DNA of 41,715 bases from the NCBI GenBank assembly GCA_039208045.1, contig JBCCRH010000004.1, positions 1 through 41,715 on the forward strand, written 5' to 3'. Source of the stretch: JBCCRH01 sp039208045 (lineage in GTDB: Bacteria > Bacteroidota > Bacteroidia > Chitinophagales > Saprospiraceae). Below, in pieces: positions 33,971 to 41,715 of the stretch (the stretch's first letter is position 1; every line of letters starts with the position of its first letter). The translations under genes were made by a program, and so were the position numbers. The notes beneath the pieces were generated by a model. It worked only from the letters and a program-made list of their open reading frames with translations, was not told where the DNA came from and searched no databases.

Positions 33971-35137
33971 ATGTTGCGATTTTTTGTAGTACTAGTTGGT
34001 TTCTTTTTTGCACTTGGTGGTATGGCCCAGGAAGGCCAGATTACGATTGGGGAGCGAAAGACGATTTATTCAGAAATTCTAGGAGAAGATCGTCCCTTTA
34101 TTGTTGGGATACCTCCCAATTACGATGAGAACAAGAAATATAGCTTGCTCTTTGTGCTAGATGGGGACTATCACTTTATCTCTACCTATGGAGTAGTGGA
34201 ATATCTGAGCAAGCGCTTTTTGATACCTGATATGATTGTAGTTGCCATTCCCAATACCAATCGCGTTCGAGATTTGACTCCTACCCACACCCTCATCAAT
34301 TTTCAAGGGGAACAAGATAGCTCTTTATTGCAAAGTGGGGGAGGGGAACAATTTCTTCGGTTTATTGAAGAAGAACTGATCGCCTATATGGATTCCAACT
34401 ATTCGCTCTCAAATCTAGAGGTGTTGGTGGGGCATTCTTGGGGTGGTCTCATCGCTACCCACGGTTTCTTTGATCGCGATGGAGCTATCGATAAATTCAT
34501 CGCTATTGATCCGAGTTATTGGTGGGATCAGCAGTATTTTCCACAACTTGCCTCTAGGTACGACTTTGGGGCTTTTCCAGACCGTCGAAAACTGTTTATT
34601 TCTGCTTCTTCCCTAGATATAGAAGAGCAGCAAGGCCCCTGCTGTCTGCATCGCAATAGCATCGATTTATTTTATGCTACGCTCAAAAATCAAATGTTTT
34701 CTTCTGATCGGTTTAGCCTTTCTTACTTTGAAGATGAGGATCATGCCTCGGTGCCTGTACCTAGTTTATATTATGGTTTAAAAGCCGTATTCAGTGATTA
34801 TAAACTGGAAAACCCCAATGAGCAAGACCCTTATGAGATTGAACGCCATTACGAATCCTACGCTAAAGAAAATAATGCACAGCTCTTACCTTCAGAAGAC
34901 CTGATAAGAAATGTCGGACTATATCAGCAATATGCCGAAGAAGACCTCCAAGCGGCTAAAGAGTTGTATGAATACAATTATACCAGCTATCCCAACTCTT
35001 GGAAAGCCTGCTACACGCTTGGAGCACTATTACTCGAACTCAACGAAAAGGAAAGGGCTAAAGCATTGCTCCAAAAGAGCATCACAATCAACCCTTACGC
35101 AGAAGAAGTAAAGCAACTCTTAAAACAATTAGAGTAA
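33971..35137 (+). CDS. Secreted alpha/beta-hydrolase esterase with C-terminal TPR-like tail
   Basis: 388 residues from ATG 33971; a GTG one codon earlier is the other option. The signal peptide ends at ALGGMAQ (about 20). The domain resembles the putative-esterase family (ferri-siderophore esterase IroE/BesA and antigen-85-like enzymes): RPFIVGIPPNYDENKKYSLLF at the start, nucleophile Ser156 in GHSWGG, FIAIDPSYWW, and a late His in EDEDHASVP. Residues 300-388 form two or three TPR-like helix pairs (SWKACYTLGALLLELNEKERA). The substrate is not decided; siderophore or polyester hydrolysis are possibilities from the family only. It converges with the choice-of-anchor B gene, 6 bases apart. Confidence 0.87.
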   Translation: MLRFFVVLVGFFFALGGMAQEGQITIGERKTIYSEILGEDRPFIVGIPPNYDENKKYSLLFVLDGDYHFISTYGVVEYLSKRFLIPDMIVVAIPNTNRVRDLTPTHTLINFQGEQDSSLLQSGGGEQFLRFIEEELIAYMDSNYSLSNLEVLVGHSWGGLIATHGFFDRDGAIDKFIAIDPSYWWDQQYFPQLASRYDFGAFPDRRKLFISASSLDIEEQQGPCCLHRNSIDLFYATLKNQMFSSDRFSLSYFEDEDHASVPVPSLYYGLKAVFSDYKLENPNEQDPYEIERHYESYAKENNAQLLPSEDLIRNVGLYQQYAEEDLQAAKELYEYNYTSYPNSWKACYTLGALLLELNEKERAKALLQKSITINPYAEEVKQLLKQLE

Positions 35138-35143
35138 AATGCT

Positions 35144-37549
35144 CTAAGGCGCTACCTTGACAATCTTCCCGGCATACTCAACAGTATTTCCTGTTCGAAG
35201 CTGTAAAAAGTAGGTGCCAGCAGCCAGCTGAGCCCCAACCTCCAGTTGTTCATTAGTAGTGATCTGATGGGTTGCCATCAATCTACCTAGAATATCATAT
35301 ACCTGTAGCTCTGCATTTTGCGCCAAGCTACGTCCCTCCCAAAGCACCGTGGTAGTGTTGGTGAATGGGTTGGGGTAGGAAGTGATAGTACTTTCTAGAG
35401 TTGCTATCTCAGTTACATTTACGGGATCACCTTCTTCTATCAGAAAAGCATCTACTCCTGCTTCTACGATATGCCCTACAGGAGGTGGGTCACCGGAGAT
35501 AAAGGAGATGCGCATATTTTCCGTAAGGGCAATAAAATCAGTAAGCTGGATTTCGGAGCGGTTACGCCAACCAGAGCGTTCTTCATCTTCTAATAGCTCA
35601 ATCTCTACAGTCTCTATACCATTATCTATTTGGACACTTAGTCGATCATCTTGTGGTGGGGTGCCGCCTACATTGAAAAACCATAGGTTATAGCTCACTA
35701 CTGGATTGGTATATATGGTCAAATCCATTAGAGGAGAAGTCAGAAACACATCACCATCATCTATATCGTCTGTTCCAGCATTCTCACCACCATTACCAGT
35801 GGTATAACAAAATATACCTAAATCGCCCAAGACATCATTGGAGGGATTGGATTGGAAAAAGTCAGCATAAGTAGTTCCAACTGGATCAGCCCGTTCCCAA
35901 AATCCAGAAGTAGTTGATGCATCTGCAGTTGCGATCCATCCGAGATCAAAATGAAAGTCATCCTGATATCCTTCAGTGAGAGGCACTTCAACGGTGCTAG
36001 TCCCATCAATGACTATCTCTACGGGACCCTGAAAATAGCCCCATTTACCAGTATAAACTTCATAGGTATCGGGGAAGATGTCATTTACATTAAATAAACC
36101 ATTTTCATCAGCTTGTCCTTCATAGGTATAGAGATCATTAATGATGTATAGCTGTGTGGATGCAATAGGCGAACCATCAGTAGCAGCTATGGTCACACCA
36201 CTTACAGTAGCTATTGGAGCAATAGGCTCTAAGGCAATATCTTGAATAGTCACTTCTCCATTTACCAAAGTGACAGTGGCAAAGCCTCGCTTATAGCCTT
36301 CTAAACTATACCTTACCTCCACTATCCCACCTTCATGATAGCCAGTAGCATAGAACCCTAGGGCATCCGTTTCATTGCGATTTTGTATTTCATCAAGAAT
36401 TTCAACTCTTGCATTCGGGAGTGGTAACCCAGTAGTGGCATCTGTTACCGTACCTTCTAAGAAAGCAGCACGCTGATAGCTAGGCTCAAAAACGTACAGG
36501 CCAGAATTAACATCAGAGGCTAAGATTAAGCCAGAAGGTAAGTAAGGATAAGCCCCCCAGCAGCCGGAGAACCCCCCATTTGGTCCATCAAACGTATCAT
36601 ATTGGGCAACAGGAATCAAGTTATTTGGTCTAGAGGCATCTAGTACGATGAGCCCATCGGTGTACCAAGAGGTAACTAAATAACCATCTTCGTAATGGGT
36701 ATTATGTGGAATAACCCCCAGTCCTTCTGTATCGATAGGTCGATAGCGATCTGTTTGACTAATGTCCGTTATGTTCGAAATATCATAGGCACCTACATAA
36801 GCATTAGGACGTTCATCTGTAGTAAATAGATAATTGCCATCATCAGAGAGCCAACAATTGTGGGTGAAATTACTGGAAGTATTTCGTACGGCTAGCGTAG
36901 ATATGCTATCAGGATCGGAAGCATCAATAATAGAGAAAAAGCCCACATTGATATCAGCACTGTAGATGGTATCGCCACGGGCAAAATTATCGTGGGAGTA
37001 GCGTGCATCTGAAGCCGCCACAAATTGTGGTGAGCCAGGGGTAGTCGCTACATCTATAAGTAGTACCCCACCACTATTGACGCGGCAGCCCGAAAGATAG
37101 CACATACCTTTTTCATCAATATAAAGGTTGTGGCAGCGCCGTAGGGTGGAGGTATTCCCTCCAATAGTGATTTCTGGTTTCCAATACTCAAAAGTAATGC
37201 TATCTGGGGCATGGGTCATATTGATAATTCCCAGTCCATCCTCTCCCTCATCTGTAGTGAAGTAAATATACTCTCCAAATGATTTGAAATCCCGCCATAC
37301 CGACTGTGCGCCAGGTACATACGCCACTTCCTCCGGATTGCTAGGGTCTGCCAAGCTATATACGATAGACGCTTGCTGACTTCCAATGACAGCGTATTCC
37401 GTCCCATCGGGAGCGACATAGCCCCAAATATCATTGTATCTCTGATTGGCGTAATCTCCATTTTGTCCCACTAGGGTGAGATTAAAATCGACTTGGCTGT
37501 AGCCAAAAACACTCAGGCAAAGGAAAAATAACAGTAAAAAACGATTCAT
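35144..37549 (-). CDS. Choice-of-anchor B family surface protein, T9SS type A
   Basis: 801 residues with a signal peptide (MNRFLLLFFLCLSVFGYSQ). Residues 20-365 form the choice-of-anchor B domain, a propeller of LVIVD-type repeats with NDIWGYVAPDGTEYAVIGS near the start, the HNLYIDEKG segment and SHDNFARGDTIYSADINVGFF. Two carboxypeptidase-regulatory-like domains follow (about 368-440 and 443-515). A beta-rich region (about 520-700) contains several Asp-rich loops. The last ~75 residues (ITSYPNPFTNTTTVLWEG to GKIVKVAP) are a type A sorting domain. The name reflects that related proteins use different surface anchors; no biochemical role is established. It may share a transcript with the thioesterase gene upstream (54-base gap). 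Confidence 0.9.
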   Translation of the reverse strand: MNRFLLLFFLCLSVFGYSQVDFNLTLVGQNGDYANQRYNDIWGYVAPDGTEYAVIGSQQASIVYSLADPSNPEEVAYVPGAQSVWRDFKSFGEYIYFTTDEGEDGLGIINMTHAPDSITFEYWKPEITIGGNTSTLRRCHNLYIDEKGMCYLSGCRVNSGGVLLIDVATTPGSPQFVAASDARYSHDNFARGDTIYSADINVGFFSIIDASDPDSISTLAVRNTSSNFTHNCWLSDDGNYLFTTDERPNAYVGAYDISNITDISQTDRYRPIDTEGLGVIPHNTHYEDGYLVTSWYTDGLIVLDASRPNNLIPVAQYDTFDGPNGGFSGCWGAYPYLPSGLILASDVNSGLYVFEPSYQRAAFLEGTVTDATTGLPLPNARVEILDEIQNRNETDALGFYATGYHEGGIVEVRYSLEGYKRGFATVTLVNGEVTIQDIALEPIAPIATVSGVTIAATDGSPIASTQLYIINDLYTYEGQADENGLFNVNDIFPDTYEVYTGKWGYFQGPVEIVIDGTSTVEVPLTEGYQDDFHFDLGWIATADASTTSGFWERADPVGTTYADFFQSNPSNDVLGDLGIFCYTTGNGGENAGTDDIDDGDVFLTSPLMDLTIYTNPVVSYNLWFFNVGGTPPQDDRLSVQIDNGIETVEIELLEDEERSGWRNRSEIQLTDFIALTENMRISFISGDPPPVGHIVEAGVDAFLIEEGDPVNVTEIATLESTITSYPNPFTNTTTVLWEGRSLAQNAELQVYDILGRLMATHQITTNEQLEVGAQLAAGTYFLQLRTGNTVEYAGKIVKVAP

Positions 37550-37603
37550 ATAGTTGTGGTTAATTTTGGCTGAAAATACAGGATTTTCCAGAAAGAAAAT
37601 TGC

Positions 37604-38029
37604 CTAATGCTGCTCAACAATTGCAATTGTTAGTCTGCTGACACAGATTAATTGCTGGGCTTCATTATGGATTTCGATATTCCAAACGTGTATTCTTCGC
37701 CCAATTCGGATGGGCTTCACGGTGCCATACACATAGCCCTCCCGCGCTGATTTCAAGTGATTGGCATTAATTTCCAGACCTACCGCAGCATGCGTCGTCA
37801 CATCTTCTAAGCAAATCATAGAGGCTACGCTTCCTAGCGTTTCTGCCAACACTACCGAGGCACCCCCATGCAGCAGGCCCATCGGCTGCTTAGTACGATG
37901 GTCGACGGGCATTTTAGCCGTGAGATAATCATCTCCTGAATCGGTGAATTCAATCCCCAAGTGGTGTACGAGTGTATTGGGGTGTAGGTTGTTGAGGCCT
38001 TCGGCCGTGAAGGGTTGTTTCCAGATCAT
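37604..38029 (-). CDS. Hotdog-fold acyl-CoA thioesterase (PaaI / YdiI-MenI type)
   Basis: A 141-residue cytosolic protein, the normal length for the family. The hotdog signature PMGLLHGGASVVLAETLGS (49-67) carries the oxyanion-hole region around His54-Gly55 and catalytic Glu63, as in YdiI/MenI 1,4-dihydroxy-2-naphthoyl-CoA hydrolases and PaaI thioesterases. It hydrolyses an acyl-CoA thioester; in a menaquinone-using bacterium the MenI role is attractive, but no men genes are adjacent, so the substrate is open. The start at 38029 gives MIWKQPFT, in line with relatives. Confidence 0.87.
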   Translation of the reverse strand: MIWKQPFTAEGLNNLHPNTLVHHLGIEFTDSGDDYLTAKMPVDHRTKQPMGLLHGGASVVLAETLGSVASMICLEDVTTHAAVGLEINANHLKSAREGYVYGTVKPIRIGRRIHVWNIEIHNEAQQLICVSRLTIAIVEQH

Positions 38030-38039
38030 AGGTTGGTTT

Positions 38040-38055
38040 GTTTTCTAAGGAAAAC
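38040..38055. promoter_or_regulatory. 16-bp palindrome upstream of the thioesterase gene
   Basis: GTTTTC-TAAG-GAAAAC is a perfect inverted repeat 11 bases before the thioesterase start. It may be an operator or a leader hairpin; nothing else supports either. Confidence 0.3.
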
Positions 38056-38079
38056 TGTATTCGAGAGGAATGGTTTTAT

Positions 38080-38341
38080 CTATACTTCCCGAACCTGATG
38101 ATGCAGCACATATTTACTATCCGATCCTTGTAGAGATTTAGGAAAGTCTGCATTATTCCATCCAATACAAAAGTTTTGCCTCTTCTCTGCCAGTAGCCCC
38201 GATGTATGCTTCCATATCAACAGTCTTGTCTAATTCAATGACCATCGTATCTCCTGGGCTCGCCATAATAATTGACTTGCGATTATCTTCGAATTCAAAT
38301 ACAATGAAATCGGTACTGTAGGATTTCTGAGTTTGAAAAGA
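38080..38341 (-). pseudogene. Frameshifted, 5'-truncated gene remnant
   Basis: On the minus strand an open frame begins right after a TGA (38342-38344) and encodes 62 residues (inner part DFIVFEFEDNRKSIIM, ASPGDTMVIELD) to a TAA at 38153-38155. A one-base shift near that point opens a second frame reading NNADFPKSLQGSDSKYVLHH.. to a TAG at 38080-38082. Both halves have the composition of real protein, so this looks like one gene with a frameshift and no start. The ASPGDTMVIELD stretch resembles N-terminal domains of TlpA-like redoxins, a weak match. Its broken 5' end coincides with the beginning of the AT-rich cassette on the other strand. Together with the palindrome this accounts for the 38030-38332 gap. 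Confidence 0.55.
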
Positions 38342-39301
38342 TCAAAGCCTATTGAAGAGTGTTTTAGCGCAAGCTTTTTCCATTCAATTGTCTATTTCTT
38401 TTTTCTCATATTACGCTTATATTCGAGTTGCCGATTATTAAAAACTAAAACAAAAAATACAAACCTGAAAATATCACCAAAGAGTAAAAGGCTAAAAGAT
38501 CACATTGAGAGTTTTTGGGTTGTCAACCAGCTATTATGTGGCAATAACTCTAATGCTCCGATGGTGTCTTACCCAGGAATAACGCCAGAAATTGTAATTC
38601 CTCTTTCAGGGTACCTTGAATTTCAATACCTGAATAAGAAATTTCTGACTCCAAAAAGTGTTTTATTTGGTTTTATTCATGGCAATGTATATTCTTATTT
38701 CAAATCTTCTCCGCGATTTGTACTGATTACTTTTAAAAGCAGAGCACTGGCCTCATTAATGCCTTTTACTCCTATTAATAGCATTTCCATAATTAAAAAT
38801 TCAGTCGTTGAAGCCAGCCTTGTATTGGGAAATAGTATCGACAAACTACAACAAAGCCTAATCAACAAAACAGATGAAGAGATAGTAGAAGGGATTGAAA
38901 ATTGGTTATTGGATATCATTGAAAAATCAAGAGAAGGCTTTGTGACCGACATATTAAAGGACTTATCAGATGATTTTTCTGTCCAATCCATTATGCAACA
39001 GACCAACTATTCCTATAGTACCGTTGAACGGAAATTAAAGAGCGAAACAGGGATAACACCAAAGCAATTGCTAACACTCAAAAGATTTAAATCAGTGCTT
39101 GCTGAAATGATTGAAACCCAAAATACCGATTGGATGGACTATGTTGTGAAATTTGGCTACTACGATCAAAGCCACCTTATAAATGAGATCAAAAAATATA
39201 CAGGGATAACTCCTTCCAAGCTCATCCTTCAAGATAACCTTTTATCTAAAAGACCCGATATTAGTTTTCTGACGAATTTTTACAATGGGAAGGTGAAGTG
39301 A
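38333..39301 (+). CDS. AraC-family transcription regulator (start uncertain, non-ATG)
   Basis: The frame is open from a TTG at 38333 (322 residues), but family-like sequence begins only near residue 45 (LKISPKSKRLKDHIESFWVV). The first ATG is far inside the sensor domain (MVSYPGITP), so a non-ATG start is likely, for example CTG 38465. The region from TTG to there is low-complexity and hydrophobic and may be untranslated. Residues ~45-190 match the DUF6597-type sensory domain of AraC regulators (ESFWV, PEIVIPLSGYLEFQY). Residues 215-300 are the HTH pair (SVQSIMQQTNYSYSTVERKLKSE.., DYVVKFGYYDQSHLINEIKKYTGITPSKL). It heads the AT-rich cassette and may control the genes downstream. Its 5' end overlaps the remnant gene on the other strand. 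Confidence 0.8.
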   Translation: MKRSKPIEECFSASFFHSIVYFFFLILRLYSSCRLLKTKTKNTNLKISPKSKRLKDHIESFWVVNQLLCGNNSNAPMVSYPGITPEIVIPLSGYLEFQYLNKKFLTPKSVLFGFIHGNVYSYFKSSPRFVLITFKSRALASLMPFTPINSISIIKNSVVEASLVLGNSIDKLQQSLINKTDEEIVEGIENWLLDIIEKSREGFVTDILKDLSDDFSVQSIMQQTNYSYSTVERKLKSETGITPKQLLTLKRFKSVLAEMIETQNTDWMDYVVKFGYYDQSHLINEIKKYTGITPSKLILQDNLLSKRPDISFLTNFYNGKVK

Positions 39302-39306
39302 CCTCC

Positions 39307-39330
39307 TACCTTTGAACTGTATTTTACAGT
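39307..39330 (+). promoter_or_regulatory. Promoter -7 element with operator-like palindrome for the serine-hydrolase / ABC operon
   Basis: TACCTTTG (39307-39314) is an exact TAnnTTTG. Immediately after it, ACTGTA-TTT-TACAGT (39316-39330) is a perfect inverted repeat that would lie over the start site (about 39321). A clear TTTG at -33 is missing (TTTTTA near 39277-39282). The arrangement suits a repressor or a regulator that blocks initiation. Confidence 0.5.
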
Positions 39331-39343
39331 AAAAGGGAAAAAT

Positions 39344-40495
39344 ATGGTTTTAAAAGTAAGGGTAATCTGCCTGTTGGTTTACATTTTAAGTGTAGGATGT
39401 AGCTATCAAACTGAGGATCATAAACAATTATTTCAAGCAGAATTAGATAAAATAGTCTCCTCTAAATTTGATTGGACTCCCGGGGTTTCTATGTCCGTTT
39501 ATGCTCCCAATGATCATATTGATTGGTCTGGTACAGCAGGAGTATCCGAACTCAAAAATTTTCAGGACTTATCCGTTAATCAACCTTTCAGGATAGCCAG
39601 TGTGACTAAATCCTTTGTAGCAGTAGCAATACTACGTTTACAAGAAGAAGGCCTGCTCTCCATTGAAGATCCCATTCAAACATATATTTCCAATCAGCAC
39701 AATGCAATATTGAAATCAGGCGGCTACGATCCTGCCAAGATCACCATAAGACAATGCCTGAACCACACAAGTGGCTTATATGATTATGTACTAGGAACGC
39801 ACGAAAACCCGAGTCCATACCTTTCTATCATAGTCAAAAATCCAAAAAAAAGATGGACTAGAACAGAGCAACTGGAAGGTGCAATACAATGGGGGAAACC
39901 GAAAGGAACTCCGGGAGAAATTTATCACTATGGTGATACAGGCTATATCCTATTAGGTGAAATCATTGAAAAGCTGTCGAATAAATCGCTCGGATATGCC
40001 ATAGATAGCCTAGTGAATTATGAAAAGATCGGTATGCGTGCCACATGGCTTGAATCCATGCAAGAAGTAAAAGTTCAGGCTGAGCTGATCCATTGTTACT
40101 ACCAACGAAAAGACTACTCCGAATTTGATGCTTCCATAGATCTCTATGGTGGAGGTGGCCTTATCTCTACCACAAGAGATCTAGCCCTTTTTTATTACCA
40201 TTTATTCAATGGAAATATATTCAAATATGATACGACCATTGGATTGATGCTATCACCAACGAAGCTACTCAATACATCAAACGAATCGGATGAACAAGAA
40301 GATTATCGGCTCGGTGTGCAGGTGTTTAATTTGTATGATGGTCAAATAGTTGCTCATTCCGGTCTGTGGGATACTTATGTGCTTTACTCCCCTAAACACA
40401 ATGTATCAATGGCCATAAAATTTACCGATGGAGGAAACGAATACCTGATTAAGAAAACGATTTCAATCATTAACAAGATTCAAGAATTAAAATGA
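39344..40495 (+). CDS. Serine hydrolase lipoprotein, beta-lactamase / DD-peptidase fold
   Basis: 383 residues with a lipoprotein signal (lipobox ILSVGC, Cys about 19). The class C beta-lactamase-like fold is shown by SxxK (Ser86-Val-Thr-Lys89 in ASVTKSF), a Tyr-x-Asp where most relatives have Tyr-x-Asn (Tyr196-Gly-Asp198 in YHYGDTGYILLGE), and the third motif His338-Ser-Gly340 (VAHSGLW). Family members include D-alanyl-D-alanine carboxypeptidases, esterases and D-amino-peptide hydrolases; beta-lactam resistance should not be assumed. It is followed by an ABC ATPase gene after 6 bases. Base use is AT-rich compared with the central part of the window. Confidence 0.87.
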   Translation: MVLKVRVICLLVYILSVGCSYQTEDHKQLFQAELDKIVSSKFDWTPGVSMSVYAPNDHIDWSGTAGVSELKNFQDLSVNQPFRIASVTKSFVAVAILRLQEEGLLSIEDPIQTYISNQHNAILKSGGYDPAKITIRQCLNHTSGLYDYVLGTHENPSPYLSIIVKNPKKRWTRTEQLEGAIQWGKPKGTPGEIYHYGDTGYILLGEIIEKLSNKSLGYAIDSLVNYEKIGMRATWLESMQEVKVQAELIHCYYQRKDYSEFDASIDLYGGGGLISTTRDLALFYYHLFNGNIFKYDTTIGLMLSPTKLLNTSNESDEQEDYRLGVQVFNLYDGQIVAHSGLWDTYVLYSPKHNVSMAIKFTDGGNEYLIKKTISIINKIQELK

Positions 40496-40501
40496 GGGAT
40501 C

Positions 40502-41410
40502 ATGAAGCAAAATATTATTGAAATAGATAATTTGAATGTTGGCTATAGCCGTCAAGACATGGTTTTAACCGATTTGAATTTAAACATCAAACCATCTTCG
40601 ATATTTGGTTTTTTGGGAAGGAACGGAGCCGGTAAATCTACGCTACTGAAGACGATCATGGGTTTAGTGAAGCTCAAAACTGGGTCAATCAGACTATTCA
40701 ATTTACCCATCGAGCAACATCGAAGGGAGATCTTTTCAAGAATAGGCACCTTAATTGACAGCCCTTCTATATACAATCATTTAACGGGCATTGAAAACTT
40801 AGAAATATATGGTAGATATTACAACTTAAAAAAGAATCGGATAGATGAAGTGGTAGATATTGTCGGCCTGGGAGACTATGCCAAGAAAAAGGGCAAAACA
40901 TATTCCATGGGGATGAGGCAAAGACTTGGTTTGGCATTGGCTATTTTGAATGACCCTGAATTTCTGATATTGGACGAACCCACAAATGGATTAGACCCAA
41001 AAGGGAGAGTAGATTTCCTAAACACCGTACGCCAACTTAATTCGGATGGTAAAACCATTTTGATTTCAAGTCATCTTCTATCAGAAATAGAAAAGATTGC
41101 AACACATATAGGCATATTGGAAAATAAAAGATTTGTGTTCCAAGGCACAATGGATGAACTCCATAGCTTTAATCGAAACGCACAACTAGTAACGTTCAAA
41201 GTATCGAACCCGAAACTCGGATCAGAACTACTAAAAAGTACTCATAGTATTTCTCAAGAACACAATACCAACCAATTAAATATTCAGATTAAAAATGAAA
41301 ATGAAATCTCAGAAATCATCAAGGTAATGACCGCAAATGAAATTGACATTTATGCCGTAATTCCCAACCAAAAAAACCTGGAAGGATTATTTTTTGAATC
41401 GATAGACTAA
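40502..41410 (+). CDS. ABC transporter ATP-binding protein (BcrA / lantibiotic-immunity type)
   Basis: 302 residues with a full nucleotide-binding domain: Walker A GRNGAGKST (39-47), a signature loop in YSMGMRQRLGLALA (about 135-148; SMGMRQR in place of LSGGQ, common in the BcrA/DrrA-type subfamily), Walker B with LILDEPTNGLDP, and the H-loop ISSHLLSE. The C-terminal extension (about 215-302) is typical of drug- or bacteriocin-export ATPases. It works with the permease that begins 12 bases downstream. The substrate is unknown; neighbouring lipoprotein hydrolase and AraC regulator suggest stress or peptide-antibiotic response, which is inference. Confidence 0.92.
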   Translation: MKQNIIEIDNLNVGYSRQDMVLTDLNLNIKPSSIFGFLGRNGAGKSTLLKTIMGLVKLKTGSIRLFNLPIEQHRREIFSRIGTLIDSPSIYNHLTGIENLEIYGRYYNLKKNRIDEVVDIVGLGDYAKKKGKTYSMGMRQRLGLALAILNDPEFLILDEPTNGLDPKGRVDFLNTVRQLNSDGKTILISSHLLSEIEKIATHIGILENKRFVFQGTMDELHSFNRNAQLVTFKVSNPKLGSELLKSTHSISQEHNTNQLNIQIKNENEISEIIKVMTANEIDIYAVIPNQKNLEGLFFESID

Positions 41411-41422
41411 AAAGATGAAATT

Positions 41423-41715
41423 ATGATAAATAGTATCTCCGCAGAATTATTGAAAATGAGAAAAAGCTCGATTGTTTGGCTTTTATGGCTCACAGGTTTA
41501 GGCTTGAGTTTATCAATTGCTGTAATTTATGTGTGGGGACCTGAATCCTTTGTAACGATGGGAAAAAATCCATGGACAAAATATACCAATTTTAGTTTAT
41601 CGCTTTTTAGCATGATTGTGTTTCCGTTTTTTGTACTACTACTAACGAGTTCCAATATTTTGTTGGAACATCGCTCCAATAGTTGGAAATCCATATTCAC
41701 CCTTTCTAACTCTAA
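41423..41715 (+). CDS. ABC-2-type transporter permease, cut by the window end
   Basis: An open frame from ATG 41423 to the last base (97 codons, no stop) that begins MINSISAELLKMRKSSIVWL. A hydrophobic segment (about 18-38), a polar loop with YVWGPESFVTMGKNPWTKY, and a second hydrophobic segment (about 62-82, SMIVFPFFVLLLTSS) precede LEHRSNSWKSIFTLS. The KMRKSS..W start and the EHRSNSWK loop are typical of lantibiotic-immunity-like ABC-2 permeases. It should form the membrane channel for the ATPase 12 bases upstream. The remaining helices lie outside the window. Confidence 0.82.
   Translation, partial: MINSISAELLKMRKSSIVWLLWLTGLGLSLSIAVIYVWGPESFVTMGKNPWTKYTNFSLSLFSMIVFPFFVLLLTSSNILLEHRSNSWKSIFTLSNS

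Noticed and set aside
38040..38055. Terminator of the remnant gene
   Set aside because: The palindrome has no T-run on either side strong enough for termination; it is listed only as a possible operator.

Overview
The window reads as chromosome of a marine or environmental Bacteroidota, most likely the Saprospiria (Lewinella or Haliscomenobacter type); the genus is inference. The evidence is: many proteins with type IX secretion (T9SS) sorting domains of types A and B, a PorP/SprF-like outer-membrane protein, SprB-type adhesin repeats, 'choice-of-anchor B' and dockerin-like modules, promoters of the TTTG / TAnnTTTG kind, and starts without Shine-Dalgarno sequences. I saw no rRNA, tRNA, CRISPR array, integrase or full-length transposase.

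Layout. 43-1167 is a di-haem cytochrome c peroxidase lipoprotein. 1168-2106 is a gene-free stretch with three copies of a conserved box followed by a stem-loop. 2107-8868 is a 2253-residue surface protein with 19 SprB-like repeats. 8978-10885 is a caspase-like (C14) protein, convergent with glgX (10893-12950, minus), which follows a small two-helix membrane protein. 13548-19908 (minus) is an overlapping or near-overlapping pair: a 1805-residue type B T9SS cargo protein and its PorP/SprF-like partner. 20086-20532 is a UmuD-like protein that lacks the catalytic lysine. 20614-24063 holds a lipoprotein pullulanase and an SLC45-like sugar transporter.

24275-31189 is a run of four peptidases of different families (M28, S9, M49-like, trypsin-like with dockerin). 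31295-35137 holds a membrane-anchored AraC regulator, a T9SS cargo protein and an esterase; a 156-bp palindromic MITE-like element sits exactly at the stop codon of the cargo gene. 35144-38029 (minus) holds an 801-residue choice-of-anchor B surface protein and a hotdog thioesterase. A frameshifted gene remnant (38080-38341, minus) borders a visibly AT-richer cassette that runs off the window: AraC regulator, serine-hydrolase lipoprotein, ABC ATPase, ABC permease.

How it fits together. Cell-surface biology dominates: long adhesins and secreted enzymes exported by T9SS, with alpha-glucan use (PulA outside the cytoplasm, SLC45-like transporter in the inner membrane, GlgX in the cytosol) and peptide degradation by the protease run. 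The points most worth a second look are the box/stem-loop array upstream of the giant adhesin, the MITE-like palindrome, the UmuD-like K-to-R protein, the hairpin abutting the pulA start, and the operator-like palindrome at the start of the 3' cassette.
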